Shown: positions 7,939-15,742 of the stretch, in pieces
Position numbering within the stretch: the stretch's first letter is position 1
Layout of the letters: each line of letters opens with the position of its first letter
NCBI RefSeq assembly: GCF_024808665.1
Contig: NZ_JANUBZ010000021.1
Location: forward strand, 1-58,505
Source of the DNA: Mucilaginibacter empetricola
GTDB lineage: Bacteria; Bacteroidota; Bacteroidia; Sphingobacteriales; Sphingobacteriaceae
Reading direction: 5' to 3'
Length of the DNA: 58,505 nt
Notes under the pieces: model-generated
What the model was told of the DNA's origin: nothing
Database searches by the model: none
Seen by the model: the letters and a program-made list of their open reading frames with translations, nothing else
Position numbers and translations under genes: made by a program

Positions 7939-7977
7939 TTTTTTAGATTTAGGAATGATTAATAATTTCTGTTTTAT

Positions 7978-8027
7978 AGCATCATCGTGCCAAAAGCAAT
8001 AAACGTTGGGTTGATGATGCTTTTTTT
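7978..8027 (+). terminator. Hairpin with T-tract facing the plus strand
   Basis: Perfect 9-bp arms AGCATCATC (7978-7986) and GATGATGCT (8013-8021) are followed by seven T on the plus strand. No plus-strand gene precedes it. It lies in the leader of the lipoprotein gene, so it may mark an antisense transcript or be a structured 5' leader on the other strand. Confidence 0.4.
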
Positions 8028-8078
8028 CATTCCAATCTAAATTATGATGAGCATAAAGGTTAAGGTATTAGCGCAATA

Positions 8079-8103
8079 GTTCCGGGTGCATAACACCCGG
8101 AAC
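8079..8103 (-). terminator. GC-rich hairpin after the S53 peptidase gene
   Basis: Perfect 10-bp arms (8079-8088 and 8094-8103) with a 5-nt loop, 15 bp past the peptidase stop on the minus strand. There is no T-tract. Confidence 0.55.
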
Positions 8104-8117
8104 CATTTATTGAAGTA

Positions 8118-9644
8118 TTACGCATTAGCGCTGGCACCAAGTTTTGACAATACCCCCAGGCCCGAACAGGCGTCCCATCCGGGACCGGCGTTATAGCCCA
8201 AATGGGTGGTGGTGGTAATATTATCACCGCTAACAATATCGCGGCACAAGCCAGGTGCAGCATACAGCGTCGGATTAATATAGCCTGCGTTATTGCCATT
8301 TTGCTGATTAAGCAAGGCCATCAATCCAGCCATTAAAGGCGCTACGGCACTGGTACCACCAATTACCATCTTTTTGCCATCAACCAAAATGTTATAGCCG
8401 GTATCCGGGTCGGCATCTGCTGCCACATCGGGCACGCCGCGGCCTTTAAATTGTGTACTCAATGAAACGGGCACATTTGCATTCGCCTGGTAATCGGGTA
8501 AAGCAAAAAAGTCGCTCACACCACCACCTGTTGCAGAGGTATCACTATCGTTCCACACCGTTTCGGTTAATTCGCCATTTTTATTCACCACCAAACGCGT
8601 ACCGCCGCAAGCCAGCGCATAAGGACTTGATGCCGGGAAATCGACGTGCACATCGCCGTCTGTAACACCATCGGCCGAGCCGCCATCGCCGGCAGCTACG
8701 GTTACCGTTATACCCAGGGTAGCGGCAGCTTGTATTGCCTCATTCATGTTGGTTAATGCCTGTTCGGTCCAATTCACTTCCGCACCTCCCCAACTAATAG
8801 AAATTACTGAAGGTTTATTAGTAGTATCATGCGCAGCCTTGGTAATGGCATCTAAAAACCCCTGATCGGTATTAGGAGCAAAGTAAACTGCAATGTTTGC
8901 GCCCGGTGCAACGCCGCCAGCAACTTCTATATCCAGCATTACCTCGCCATCGGCACTGCCTGATGTGGTGGGTTTGTTTTTAGCTTTATCAACCAAAACC
9001 GCCTTTACCTTGGGCGCAGTTACTTTTAAACTTTTAAAATAGTTTTTAATATCAGTTGCCCTGAAACCGCCGCCCAGCTCAATAATGCCAATAGTTTGCC
9101 CGCTTCCATTTACACCTGTTGGGAAACCATAAATTTGGCTCACCTGTACCGGAGTATATGAGGTTGAGGGCGTTGCTTTTGCAACCTGAAACATAGGCCG
9201 GGCAATAGGGCGGTTATCTAAACCAAATACACCGGTTATAATGCCATTTAATGATTGGGGAATATAAATATCGCCGCTACGGGTATGATAGCTATTGCCC
9301 GCATTATCCTTTTTCCCGGCTAAACTAACGTTAAATGCCGTTTCAAACTTGCCAATACTACCTTTTACTTTTATCGAATTGCGGGGCAAATCGGTTTCTG
9401 TTACCTGCAGGCCATGCTCCACCAGAAATTGATGAACCAGCTTTGCATCGGCCGGATTGGTGCCATGCTGCTGGTTATATTCCTCATGGCTCATCACTTT
9501 GCTTGGCGTGAGCTTTAGTGCCTCCTTTTTTCTTAGCCTGACGGTTATTTCAATTTTTTTGTTTTTGCTGAGTGTTACCGGTTCACATCCTTCCAAAGGC
9601 TTTTTTCGGCTGCCGGCCAGCACAATTTTTGATTCGCTTTTCAT
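8118..9644 (-). CDS. S53 family peptidase (sedolisin/kumamolisin type)
   Basis: A 508-residue serine-carboxyl endopeptidase. Residues ~20-145 match the pro-kumamolisin activation domain. The catalytic domain has Glu234 and Asp238 (GEVMLDIE), oxyanion Asp320 (AAGDGG) and nucleophile Ser432 (GGTSAVAP). A C-terminal calcium site (RDIVSGDN, then GPGWDACSGLG) follows. All active-site residues are present, so it should be an acid-active peptidase that matures by removing its pro-domain. No signal peptide is visible: the N-terminus is MKSESKIVLAGSRKK, so export would need another route. A small hairpin (9680-9700) lies in its leader. Confidence 0.92.
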   Translation of the reverse strand: MKSESKIVLAGSRKKPLEGCEPVTLSKNKKIEITVRLRKKEALKLTPSKVMSHEEYNQQHGTNPADAKLVHQFLVEHGLQVTETDLPRNSIKVKGSIGKFETAFNVSLAGKKDNAGNSYHTRSGDIYIPQSLNGIITGVFGLDNRPIARPMFQVAKATPSTSYTPVQVSQIYGFPTGVNGSGQTIGIIELGGGFRATDIKNYFKSLKVTAPKVKAVLVDKAKNKPTTSGSADGEVMLDIEVAGGVAPGANIAVYFAPNTDQGFLDAITKAAHDTTNKPSVISISWGGAEVNWTEQALTNMNEAIQAAATLGITVTVAAGDGGSADGVTDGDVHVDFPASSPYALACGGTRLVVNKNGELTETVWNDSDTSATGGGVSDFFALPDYQANANVPVSLSTQFKGRGVPDVAADADPDTGYNILVDGKKMVIGGTSAVAPLMAGLMALLNQQNGNNAGYINPTLYAAPGLCRDIVSGDNITTTTHLGYNAGPGWDACSGLGVLSKLGASANA

Positions 9645-9762
9645 GGTTTTATTGTTTAAATAATGGTAATGATGTATTGACAGGAAAACAACTTTCCTGT
9701 TATTATATAAACCTTAATTATTGAGAAATGTTATTCTCATCCTATTAAAAGCTATACTTTAC

Positions 9763-9770
9763 TAACTTTG
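9763..9770 (+). promoter_or_regulatory. -7 box TAacTTTG 4 nt from the kynA start
   Basis: TAACTTTG ends 4 nt before the ATG at 9775. If transcription begins the usual few bases after the box, the mRNA would start at or next to the start codon. Confidence 0.6.
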
Positions 9771-9774
9771 CTCC

Positions 9775-10728
9775 ATGCAATTTTCGCCCGAAATAGAAGA
9801 GCGCCTTAACAGGCTACAAGAGAAGTACGAAGCAATGGGACAGGATATGACTTCGTATCTTGACGGTTTGCTTTATGCCGATTTTTTAACTTATTGGGAT
9901 TATATCCATTTAGATACCCTGTTAAGTTTACAAAGCCCTAAAACACCATTCCCGGATGAGGAGATTTTCATTATTTATCACCAGATAACGGAACTATATT
10001 TTAAGCTAGCCCTGCACGAGTGTAAACAGATCACCTCAGCACAACCTCTAACGGTTGATTTTTTTACCGCCCGGCTAAAACGCATTAATCGTTATTTTGA
10101 AGCACTTACCCAGTCGTTTGAAATTATGGTTGACGGAATGGAGAAAGAACAGTTTTTAAAATTCCGGATGTCATTATTACCGGCCAGTGGATTTCAATCG
10201 GGCCAGTACCGTATGATTGAGATTTATGCCAGCGACTTTATCAATCTCGTTGCCCGCGACAAAAGGGAAGAGCTAAGCACCGCCACTATTGAAGAACAGT
10301 TTGAATTTATCTACTGGAAATTTGGTGCTACCGAATTATCCACCGGCAAAAAAACGTTGACGCTTAAACAGTTTGAAAAAAAATACGCCAAAACTTTTAT
10401 TGAGCTTGGAAAAGAGAATGTAAGCCTAAACTTTAACGCGCTGTATCATCAATTTAAAGCCAACAACCAGACAACACCCGAACTTGAAGCTGAATTAAAG
10501 CAACTGGATATTAATGTAAACGTAAACTGGCCACTATCCCATTATAAATCGGCAGTGCGCTATTTAAATCGCGATCCCGAAGATATTAAAGCCACCGGCG
10601 GTACCAACTGGCAAAAATACCTGCCTCCGCGTTTTCAGAAACGAATTTTTTATCCCGCTTTGTGGAGTAATGACGAAGTAGAAAATTGGGGTAAAGGTTG
10701 GGTGGAGAGTGTATTGAAAAGTATCTGA
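9775..10728 (+). CDS. kynA: Tryptophan 2,3-dioxygenase
   Basis: A 317-residue cytoplasmic heme enzyme that opens the indole ring of L-Trp to N-formylkynurenine, the first step of the kynurenine route. Key signatures are YWDYIHLDTLLSLQ, FIIYHQITELYFKLALHE (His69, substrate-side His) and PASGFQSGQYRMIE (Arg146, carboxylate binding). A C-terminal His near SHYKSAVRYL should be the heme ligand, followed by ATGGTNWQKYL, which is looser than the usual GTGGSSG. No other kynurenine-pathway genes lie nearby. Downstream is a broken toxin gene on the other strand. Confidence 0.88.
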   Translation: MQFSPEIEERLNRLQEKYEAMGQDMTSYLDGLLYADFLTYWDYIHLDTLLSLQSPKTPFPDEEIFIIYHQITELYFKLALHECKQITSAQPLTVDFFTARLKRINRYFEALTQSFEIMVDGMEKEQFLKFRMSLLPASGFQSGQYRMIEIYASDFINLVARDKREELSTATIEEQFEFIYWKFGATELSTGKKTLTLKQFEKKYAKTFIELGKENVSLNFNALYHQFKANNQTTPELEAELKQLDINVNVNWPLSHYKSAVRYLNRDPEDIKATGGTNWQKYLPPRFQKRIFYPALWSNDEVENWGKGWVESVLKSI

Positions 10729-10749
10729 TAAAATACTACAGCAAAAGCT

Positions 10750-11202
10750 TTATCCGATCAATAACTCAGGTTTTATAAATTGAACTTCCATAAATATTTG
10801 ATGCAAATGATTAAAATCTGCATCAGATGTTACCAGTTTTAATCCCAACAAGGCTGCCGTTGACGCAATCCACAAATCATTCTTCCCCATATTCCTTGGG
10901 GTTAAGAATTCGTAATCTTTATATGAAGGATTTTTACGTCGAGAAAAAGCGTAAATTTCACAGTAGGTCTGTATCAGATTTTAGTTTATTTCAATAATGT
11001 TTACTCTATTCAAAACATCAAACATTGATCCCAATTTCTTAACTCCCCAGTTATTTTGCATAGCAATCGATTTCAATTCTGCAATTGAAACAATTGATAC
11101 ATACATTATTTGATTATCAGGGTTTATAATTGTTGTCAATAATCGAAAGCTTAAATCTTTAGAAAGATGAAAAAGAATATTAGTATCCAGTAATATATTC
11201 AT
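10750..11202 (-). pseudogene. VapC-like PIN toxin interrupted by an in-frame TAA
   Basis: The frame from 11202 gives 73 residues, stops at TAA (10981-10983), then continues open in the same frame for 76 codons to TAA at 10750-10752. The first part holds PIN acidic residues Asp6 (LLDTN) and Glu42 (IAELK). The second holds the other two (GKNDLWIAS and VTSDADF). Together they make a normal ~150-residue VapC. The truncated product lacks half the metal site and should not be an RNase. The antitoxin upstream overlaps it by 4 nt and is intact. Confidence 0.85.
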
Positions 11203-11429
11203 TTGCTTTCATTAAGAATTTTCAGAGCATCAGCAACCTCTTCTTCCGTAAGAAGATCTTCTTTAGGTATCGATTTCAAATAATCAAGCAATGATTGAGC
11301 ATTTTTACCTAATTTATTTGCAAACGCAGTAGTCCCACCCGCTGCCAGTATCTCATTTATAGAATATGACCTAAGACCAGGAAACGAATATTGTTCCTCA
11401 TTTGATATTTTGATATTCTTTTTGTCCAT
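11199..11429 (-). CDS. Antitoxin of a VapBC-like module
   Basis: A 76-residue protein whose ATGA overlap with the PIN-domain reading frame shows an operon. It has no clear DNA-binding motif. It contains a helical centre (NEILAAGGTTAFANKLG) and an acidic C-terminus (EDLLTEEEVADALKIL) of the kind that wraps a toxin. The antitoxin role is inferred from gene order, size and overlap. With the toxin gene broken it has no functional partner in this locus. Confidence 0.7.
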   Translation of the reverse strand: MDKKNIKISNEEQYSFPGLRSYSINEILAAGGTTAFANKLGKNAQSLLDYLKSIPKEDLLTEEEVADALKILNESK

Positions 11430-11647
11430 TACCTTGTTTGCTTCCTATATCAAAATTACCAATTCCAATCGAAACTAAAAAGGGCCGTTCTTTGAGTTTA
11501 AAGGATACTACTAAATCTTATCAGTCCATTATTTAAAAAATGACAAAAATATTTCACAAATAGCTATTAACCATCAACAATCGGCTATCATCTAAGCAAA
11601 AAAAATCCTAACTTGCCATTTTCTATACTAACCAAATAAATACGGCC
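11430..11647. other. Intergenic gap between divergent antitoxin and ilvE
   Basis: 218 bp, AT-rich. A minus-strand TAttTTTG lies at 11544-11551 but is far from the antitoxin start. No hairpin or repeat stands out. Confidence 0.4.
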
Positions 11648-12712
11648 ATGACTGAGACGCTGGACATCAAAATCACCAAAACTAAACACTCGCGCTTGAG
11701 TGAAACAGATTTTAACAATTTACCATTTGGAAAAAACTTTACCGACCACATGTTCGTCGCCGACTACGTCGATGGCGAGTGGAAGAATTTTGAGATTATT
11801 CCTTATGGCGAAATTGGGTTGAGTCCGGCTATTTCATCATTACATTACGGTCAATCATTTTTTGAAGGTATAAAAGCTTACAAACATACCGACGGTACGG
11901 TTTCTGTTTTCCGTCCGGATAAAAATGCTATCCGCTTTAACAAATCGGCCGAGCGTTTGTGCATGCCTACCCTGCCCGAAGAAATATTTTTACAAAGCAT
12001 CGCTGCCGTTGTAGATATTGACCGCGATTGGGTGCCTGCAAAAGCTAATCATGCCTTATATATAAGGCCGTTTATGTTTTCAACCGATCCGTTTTTAGGT
12101 GTTGCCCCATCGCAAACCTATAAATATATGGTGCTGCTTTGCCCTGTTGGCCCTTATTTTTCAAAAACACTAAGGGTTAAAATTGAAACGCATTACACCC
12201 GCGCTGCCGAGGGCGGTATGGGTTATGCTAAATCTTCGGGCAATTACGGCGGTAGTATGCTACCGGCTAAAAAAGCTACCGAAGAAGGTTTTGACCAATT
12301 AATTTGGACCGACGCCAAAAACCACGAATACGTAGAAGAAATGGGAGCTGCAAATGTAATGTTTGTGTTGGATGGCAAACTGATTACCCCATCAACCCGC
12401 GATACCATTTTAGATGGCGTTACCCGCGATACCGTTTTAACCCTTGCCCGCGAATGGGGTATGCCGGTTGAAGAACGCCGTGTATCTGTTGCTGAAATTA
12501 TTGAAGGTGCTAAAAACGGCAAACTACAGGATGCCTTTGGTGCCGGTACCGCCGCAACTATTGCCCCGGTTGGTTCTATCAGCCATAATGGTGAAGAATA
12601 TTTCTTAGTTGATCCGAAAGAAAGAGAATTTTCCCAAAAGGTATTGAAAGCGCTTGATGCCGTTAAATATGGTACAGTTGCTGACACCCACGGGTGGAAT
12701 TATATTGTATAA
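11648..12712 (+). CDS. ilvE: Branched-chain amino acid aminotransferase
   Basis: A 354-residue PLP enzyme (fold type IV) that interconverts Leu, Ile and Val with their 2-oxo acids using glutamate/2-oxoglutarate. Family features are LHYGQSFFEGIKAYK near residue 65, IRPFMF, the PLP-lysine stretch KSSGNYGGS...PAKKA, EEMGAANVMFV, and the phosphate-binding GAGTAATIAPV. Length fits the long (eukaryote/Gram-positive type) BCAT group. It stands alone, with a clear intrinsic terminator 24 bp downstream. Confidence 0.95.
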   Translation: MTETLDIKITKTKHSRLSETDFNNLPFGKNFTDHMFVADYVDGEWKNFEIIPYGEIGLSPAISSLHYGQSFFEGIKAYKHTDGTVSVFRPDKNAIRFNKSAERLCMPTLPEEIFLQSIAAVVDIDRDWVPAKANHALYIRPFMFSTDPFLGVAPSQTYKYMVLLCPVGPYFSKTLRVKIETHYTRAAEGGMGYAKSSGNYGGSMLPAKKATEEGFDQLIWTDAKNHEYVEEMGAANVMFVLDGKLITPSTRDTILDGVTRDTVLTLAREWGMPVEERRVSVAEIIEGAKNGKLQDAFGAGTAATIAPVGSISHNGEEYFLVDPKEREFSQKVLKALDAVKYGTVADTHGWNYIV

Positions 12713-12735
12713 AAACAAGTTCACATATAGATATT

Positions 12736-12769
12736 AAAAAAGTCATGCTAAACTTAGTATGACTTTTTT
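12736..12769 (+). terminator. Intrinsic terminator of ilvE
   Basis: Arms 12736-12750 and 12755-12769 pair over 15 bp with one mismatch around a 4-nt loop. The right arm ends in a run of T. Confidence 0.9.
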
Positions 12770-12816
12770 TGTATTGGATACTGGTTTATTTATATTAGGA
12801 GAGTAAAATCCTGATA

Positions 12817-14118
12817 ATGAAAAAACTATACCTGCTATTACTCCTTAGCGCCGCGGTGCCGGCATTTTCGCAAACATCATCATTAAGAGATGTAGTCAGT
12901 AAAAAGGCCGATTCCATACAGGCACAGGTAGTCGCCTGGCGCCGCGATTTTCATGAACATCCGGAATTGGGTAATCATGAGGTGCGTACAGCGGCCATTA
13001 TTGCAAAATATTTGCAATCGCTGGGGATGGAAGTAAAAACAGGTGTAGCAACTACCGGCGTCGTTGGGGTTTTAAAAGGCGGATTTCCGGGGCCGGTAGT
13101 CGCCCTGCGTTCAGAAATGGATGCCCTGCCGGTTACCGAACATACGGATGTGCCCTTTGCATCAAAAGTAAAAACCATGTATCATGGGCAGGAGGTTGGC
13201 GTAATGCATGCCTGCGGTCATGATTCGCACATGGCCATGCTGATGGCAACTGCGGAAATATTAACTTCCATAAAAAGTCAGCTGCACGGTACAGTAAAAT
13301 TTATTTTTCAGCCAGCAGAAGAAGGTCTTGATCCAGGCGAGGTTGGCGGGGCCGAAGAAATGGTGAAAGAAGGCGTGTTGGAAAACCCTAAAGTTGATGT
13401 CATCTTCGGACAGCATATTATTTCCTATATACCCACGGGTACTATCAATTATCGGCCCGGTGGCACAATGGCCGGCGTGAACAGTGTACAAATTGTAATA
13501 AAGGGTAAGTCTACACACGGCGCGGCGCCTTGGGGAGGTGTTGATCCTATCGTCATATCGGCACAAATTATCAATAGCCTGCAAACTATAGTGAGCCGCA
13601 ATATCAATATCACCCAAAACCCGGCGGTGGTAACTATCGGCTCCATAAAGGCTGGAAACCGGTTCAATATTATTCCTGATTCAGCAGTGATGCTGGCCAC
13701 ATTACGGGCTTTTACCAATGCTGATGAAAAACTGCTGATTAAACGGGTGAACGATATATCGACCAATATAGCGGAGGCCGAGGGCGCTACTGCACACATC
13801 ACTTATTCCACTCATTACCCGGTCACCTATAACGATCCGGATTTAGCAGCCAAGATGGTGCCTTCATTACAGCAAACGGCTGGTATTGCAAACGTAAAAC
13901 TGGCCGACCCTGTAACAGGTGCCGAAGATTTCAGCTTTTATCAGCAAAAGATCCCGGGCTTTTACGTGTTTTTAGGCGGATTGCCTAAAGGCGGCGATCC
14001 ACTAACCGCACCGGTAAATCATTCGTCTGATTTTTTTATCGACGAGGGTACGTTTTCGTTGGGTGTTAAAGCCATGTGTAACTTAACTTTAGATTATATG
14101 GCGGCTAATAGCAAATAA
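12817..14118 (+). CDS. Exported M20 amidohydrolase
   Basis: A 433-residue metallo-amidohydrolase of the M20D group (aminoacylase, hippurate or IAA-amino-acid hydrolase type). An N-terminal signal peptide (MKKLYLLLLLSAAVPAFSQ) implies periplasmic action. Metal-site motifs are HACGHDSH (Cys and His ligands) and PAEEG with the catalytic Glu. A dimerisation-domain segment STHGAAPWGGVDP supplies the bridging His. Near the C-terminus GAEDFSFYQQKIPG is typical. The natural acyl-amino-acid substrate cannot be told from sequence. Confidence 0.9.
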   Translation: MKKLYLLLLLSAAVPAFSQTSSLRDVVSKKADSIQAQVVAWRRDFHEHPELGNHEVRTAAIIAKYLQSLGMEVKTGVATTGVVGVLKGGFPGPVVALRSEMDALPVTEHTDVPFASKVKTMYHGQEVGVMHACGHDSHMAMLMATAEILTSIKSQLHGTVKFIFQPAEEGLDPGEVGGAEEMVKEGVLENPKVDVIFGQHIISYIPTGTINYRPGGTMAGVNSVQIVIKGKSTHGAAPWGGVDPIVISAQIINSLQTIVSRNINITQNPAVVTIGSIKAGNRFNIIPDSAVMLATLRAFTNADEKLLIKRVNDISTNIAEAEGATAHITYSTHYPVTYNDPDLAAKMVPSLQQTAGIANVKLADPVTGAEDFSFYQQKIPGFYVFLGGLPKGGDPLTAPVNHSSDFFIDEGTFSLGVKAMCNLTLDYMAANSK

Positions 14119-14123
14119 CCTGC

Positions 14124-14131
14124 TACATTTG
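14124..14131 (+). promoter_or_regulatory. -7 box TAcaTTTG before hflX
   Basis: TACATTTG sits 107 nt before the hflX ATG. The predicted leader contains a 7-bp hairpin (TGCCAAA 14194-14200 with TTTGGCA 14208-14214). The -33 element is not clear. Confidence 0.4.
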
Positions 14132-14238
14132 CATATTGTACCCAATTTAAGGTTGATTAAACAACAACACGGTTGGGTTAATACATTAATATCTGCCAAA
14201 TAATGAGTTTGGCACTTCCATTGTTAATTCATTAGTAA

Positions 14239-15423
14239 ATGAAGCAAAAATTTTATGATACTGCTGTGAAGCAGGAGAGAGCTGTTTTAGTGGGCGTAAT
14301 TACCCAGGGCGAAACAGATGAGCAAGCGAAAGAATATTTAGAAGAATTAGAATTTTTAGTGGCTACTGCCGGTGCTGAAACAGTAAGGAACTTTACCCAA
14401 AAGCTGCAACGACCGGACAGAGCAACCTTTGTTGGCTCGGGCAGGCTGGAAGATATCAAAGCTTTTGTAAAAGCTGAGGAGATTGATATGGTGGTTTTTG
14501 ACGATGAGCTAACCCCATCGCAACTGCGTAATATTGAGAATGAGCTACAAGTAAAGATCCTTGATCGTAATAACCTGATATTGGACATATTTGCCGGCCG
14601 CGCGCAAACAGCCCAGGCAAAAACACAGGTTGAGCTGGCCCAGTTACAATATTTATTACCACGCCTAACCCGTTTATGGACACACTTAGAGCGCCAAAAA
14701 GGTGGTATCGGTATGCGCGGACCGGGTGAATCGCAGATTGAGACTGACCGTCGTTTAATTTTGAACAAAATATCTCTTCTGAAAGAGAAACTGAAAAACA
14801 TCGACAGGCAAAACGAAACACAGCGTAAAAACAGGCAGCAAATGGTGCGCGTGGCCCTGGTAGGTTATACCAACGTGGGTAAATCAACCATCATGAACAT
14901 GCTGTCGAAATCGGAAGTATTTGCCGAGAATAAGCTGTTCGCTACGCTGGATACTACGGTTAGAAAAGTGGTGATTGAAAATGTACCCTTCTTGTTATCA
15001 GACACGGTTGGATTTATCCGTAAACTACCTCACCAACTGGTAGAGTGTTTTAAATCGACGCTAGATGAAGTACGCGAGGCGGATATATTGATCCACGTGG
15101 TAGATATTTCGCACCCTAATTTTGAAGATCAGATTCATACCGTTAATGAAACCCTAAAGGAAATTGGTGCCATTGACAAACGGGTAATCACTGTTTTTAA
15201 TAAGATAGATGCCTTTGAACCCGAACATCACAACATTGAGGAACAGGCCGAACCAATAACCCTACACGATTTTAAAAACAGCTGGATGGCAAAAAATAAT
15301 AGTCCTGCTATATTTATATCGGCCACCGAAAAAGAAAATATTGAAGAGTTCAGGTCATTACTTTATGAAGAAGTGAAAGCCATACATACCGAAAGATATC
15401 CGTATGACCATTTGCTGTATTAA
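14239..15423 (+). CDS. hflX: Ribosome-associated GTPase HflX
   Basis: A 394-residue GTPase that binds the 50S subunit and helps split stalled or heat-damaged ribosomes. The N-terminal HflX domain contains RPDRATFVGSGRLEDI. The middle has the GGIGMRGPGESQIETDRR motif and a coiled linker. The G domain shows G1 GYTNVGKS, G3 DTVGF and G4 NKID. All GTP-binding motifs are intact and length is normal. Confidence 0.96.
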   Translation: MKQKFYDTAVKQERAVLVGVITQGETDEQAKEYLEELEFLVATAGAETVRNFTQKLQRPDRATFVGSGRLEDIKAFVKAEEIDMVVFDDELTPSQLRNIENELQVKILDRNNLILDIFAGRAQTAQAKTQVELAQLQYLLPRLTRLWTHLERQKGGIGMRGPGESQIETDRRLILNKISLLKEKLKNIDRQNETQRKNRQQMVRVALVGYTNVGKSTIMNMLSKSEVFAENKLFATLDTTVRKVVIENVPFLLSDTVGFIRKLPHQLVECFKSTLDEVREADILIHVVDISHPNFEDQIHTVNETLKEIGAIDKRVITVFNKIDAFEPEHHNIEEQAEPITLHDFKNSWMAKNNSPAIFISATEKENIEEFRSLLYEEVKAIHTERYPYDHLLY

Positions 15424-15531
15424 CCTAGTGCCACTAAGGTGTAAAGGTTTTCGATAGCTGAAAGTTGGTTAAACAACGTTGTCATCCTGAGTGATAAAAT
15501 CCGGGGACTGTGAAGGTGAAATGACAAAAAA

Positions 15532-15683
15532 TGCACCGTAGGTGCAAAATATCGGTAGAAATATTTTTGTGACCAATTCTAGCGTGCTGTAGGTACGCCA
15601 CCTTGCCCGCGTATAGGTTTCGTACCTACGGCACGACATAATTGTTATCGTTTTTTCTACCGATATTTGACCCCGATGGGGTC
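15532..15683. repeat. Compound palindromic element (MITE/REP-like)
   Basis: An outer inverted pair around AATATCGGTAGAAA / TTTCTACCGATATT (15545-15561 and 15654-15669) encloses an inner pair, CGTGCTGTAGGTACG (15583-15597) with CGTACCTACGGCACG (15621-15635), one mismatch. A small perfect palindrome (15532-15546) and a GACCCC/GGGGTC hairpin (15669-15683) sit on the two edges. It fills most of the gap between convergent hflX and the TPR gene and encodes no protein. Confidence 0.75.
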
Positions 15684-15742
15684 ATTCACGCTGAAAAACT
15701 TACGAAATCTATTACTGCTATTATTAAATTTTAAAGCAAGCA

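Noticed and set aside
7978..8027. Small RNA gene on the plus strand
   Set aside because: There is a hairpin with a T-run but no promoter box upstream on that strand, so I list only the hairpin.
9680..9700. Riboswitch in the S53 peptidase leader
   Set aside because: A single 8-bp hairpin with no known aptamer features or terminator.
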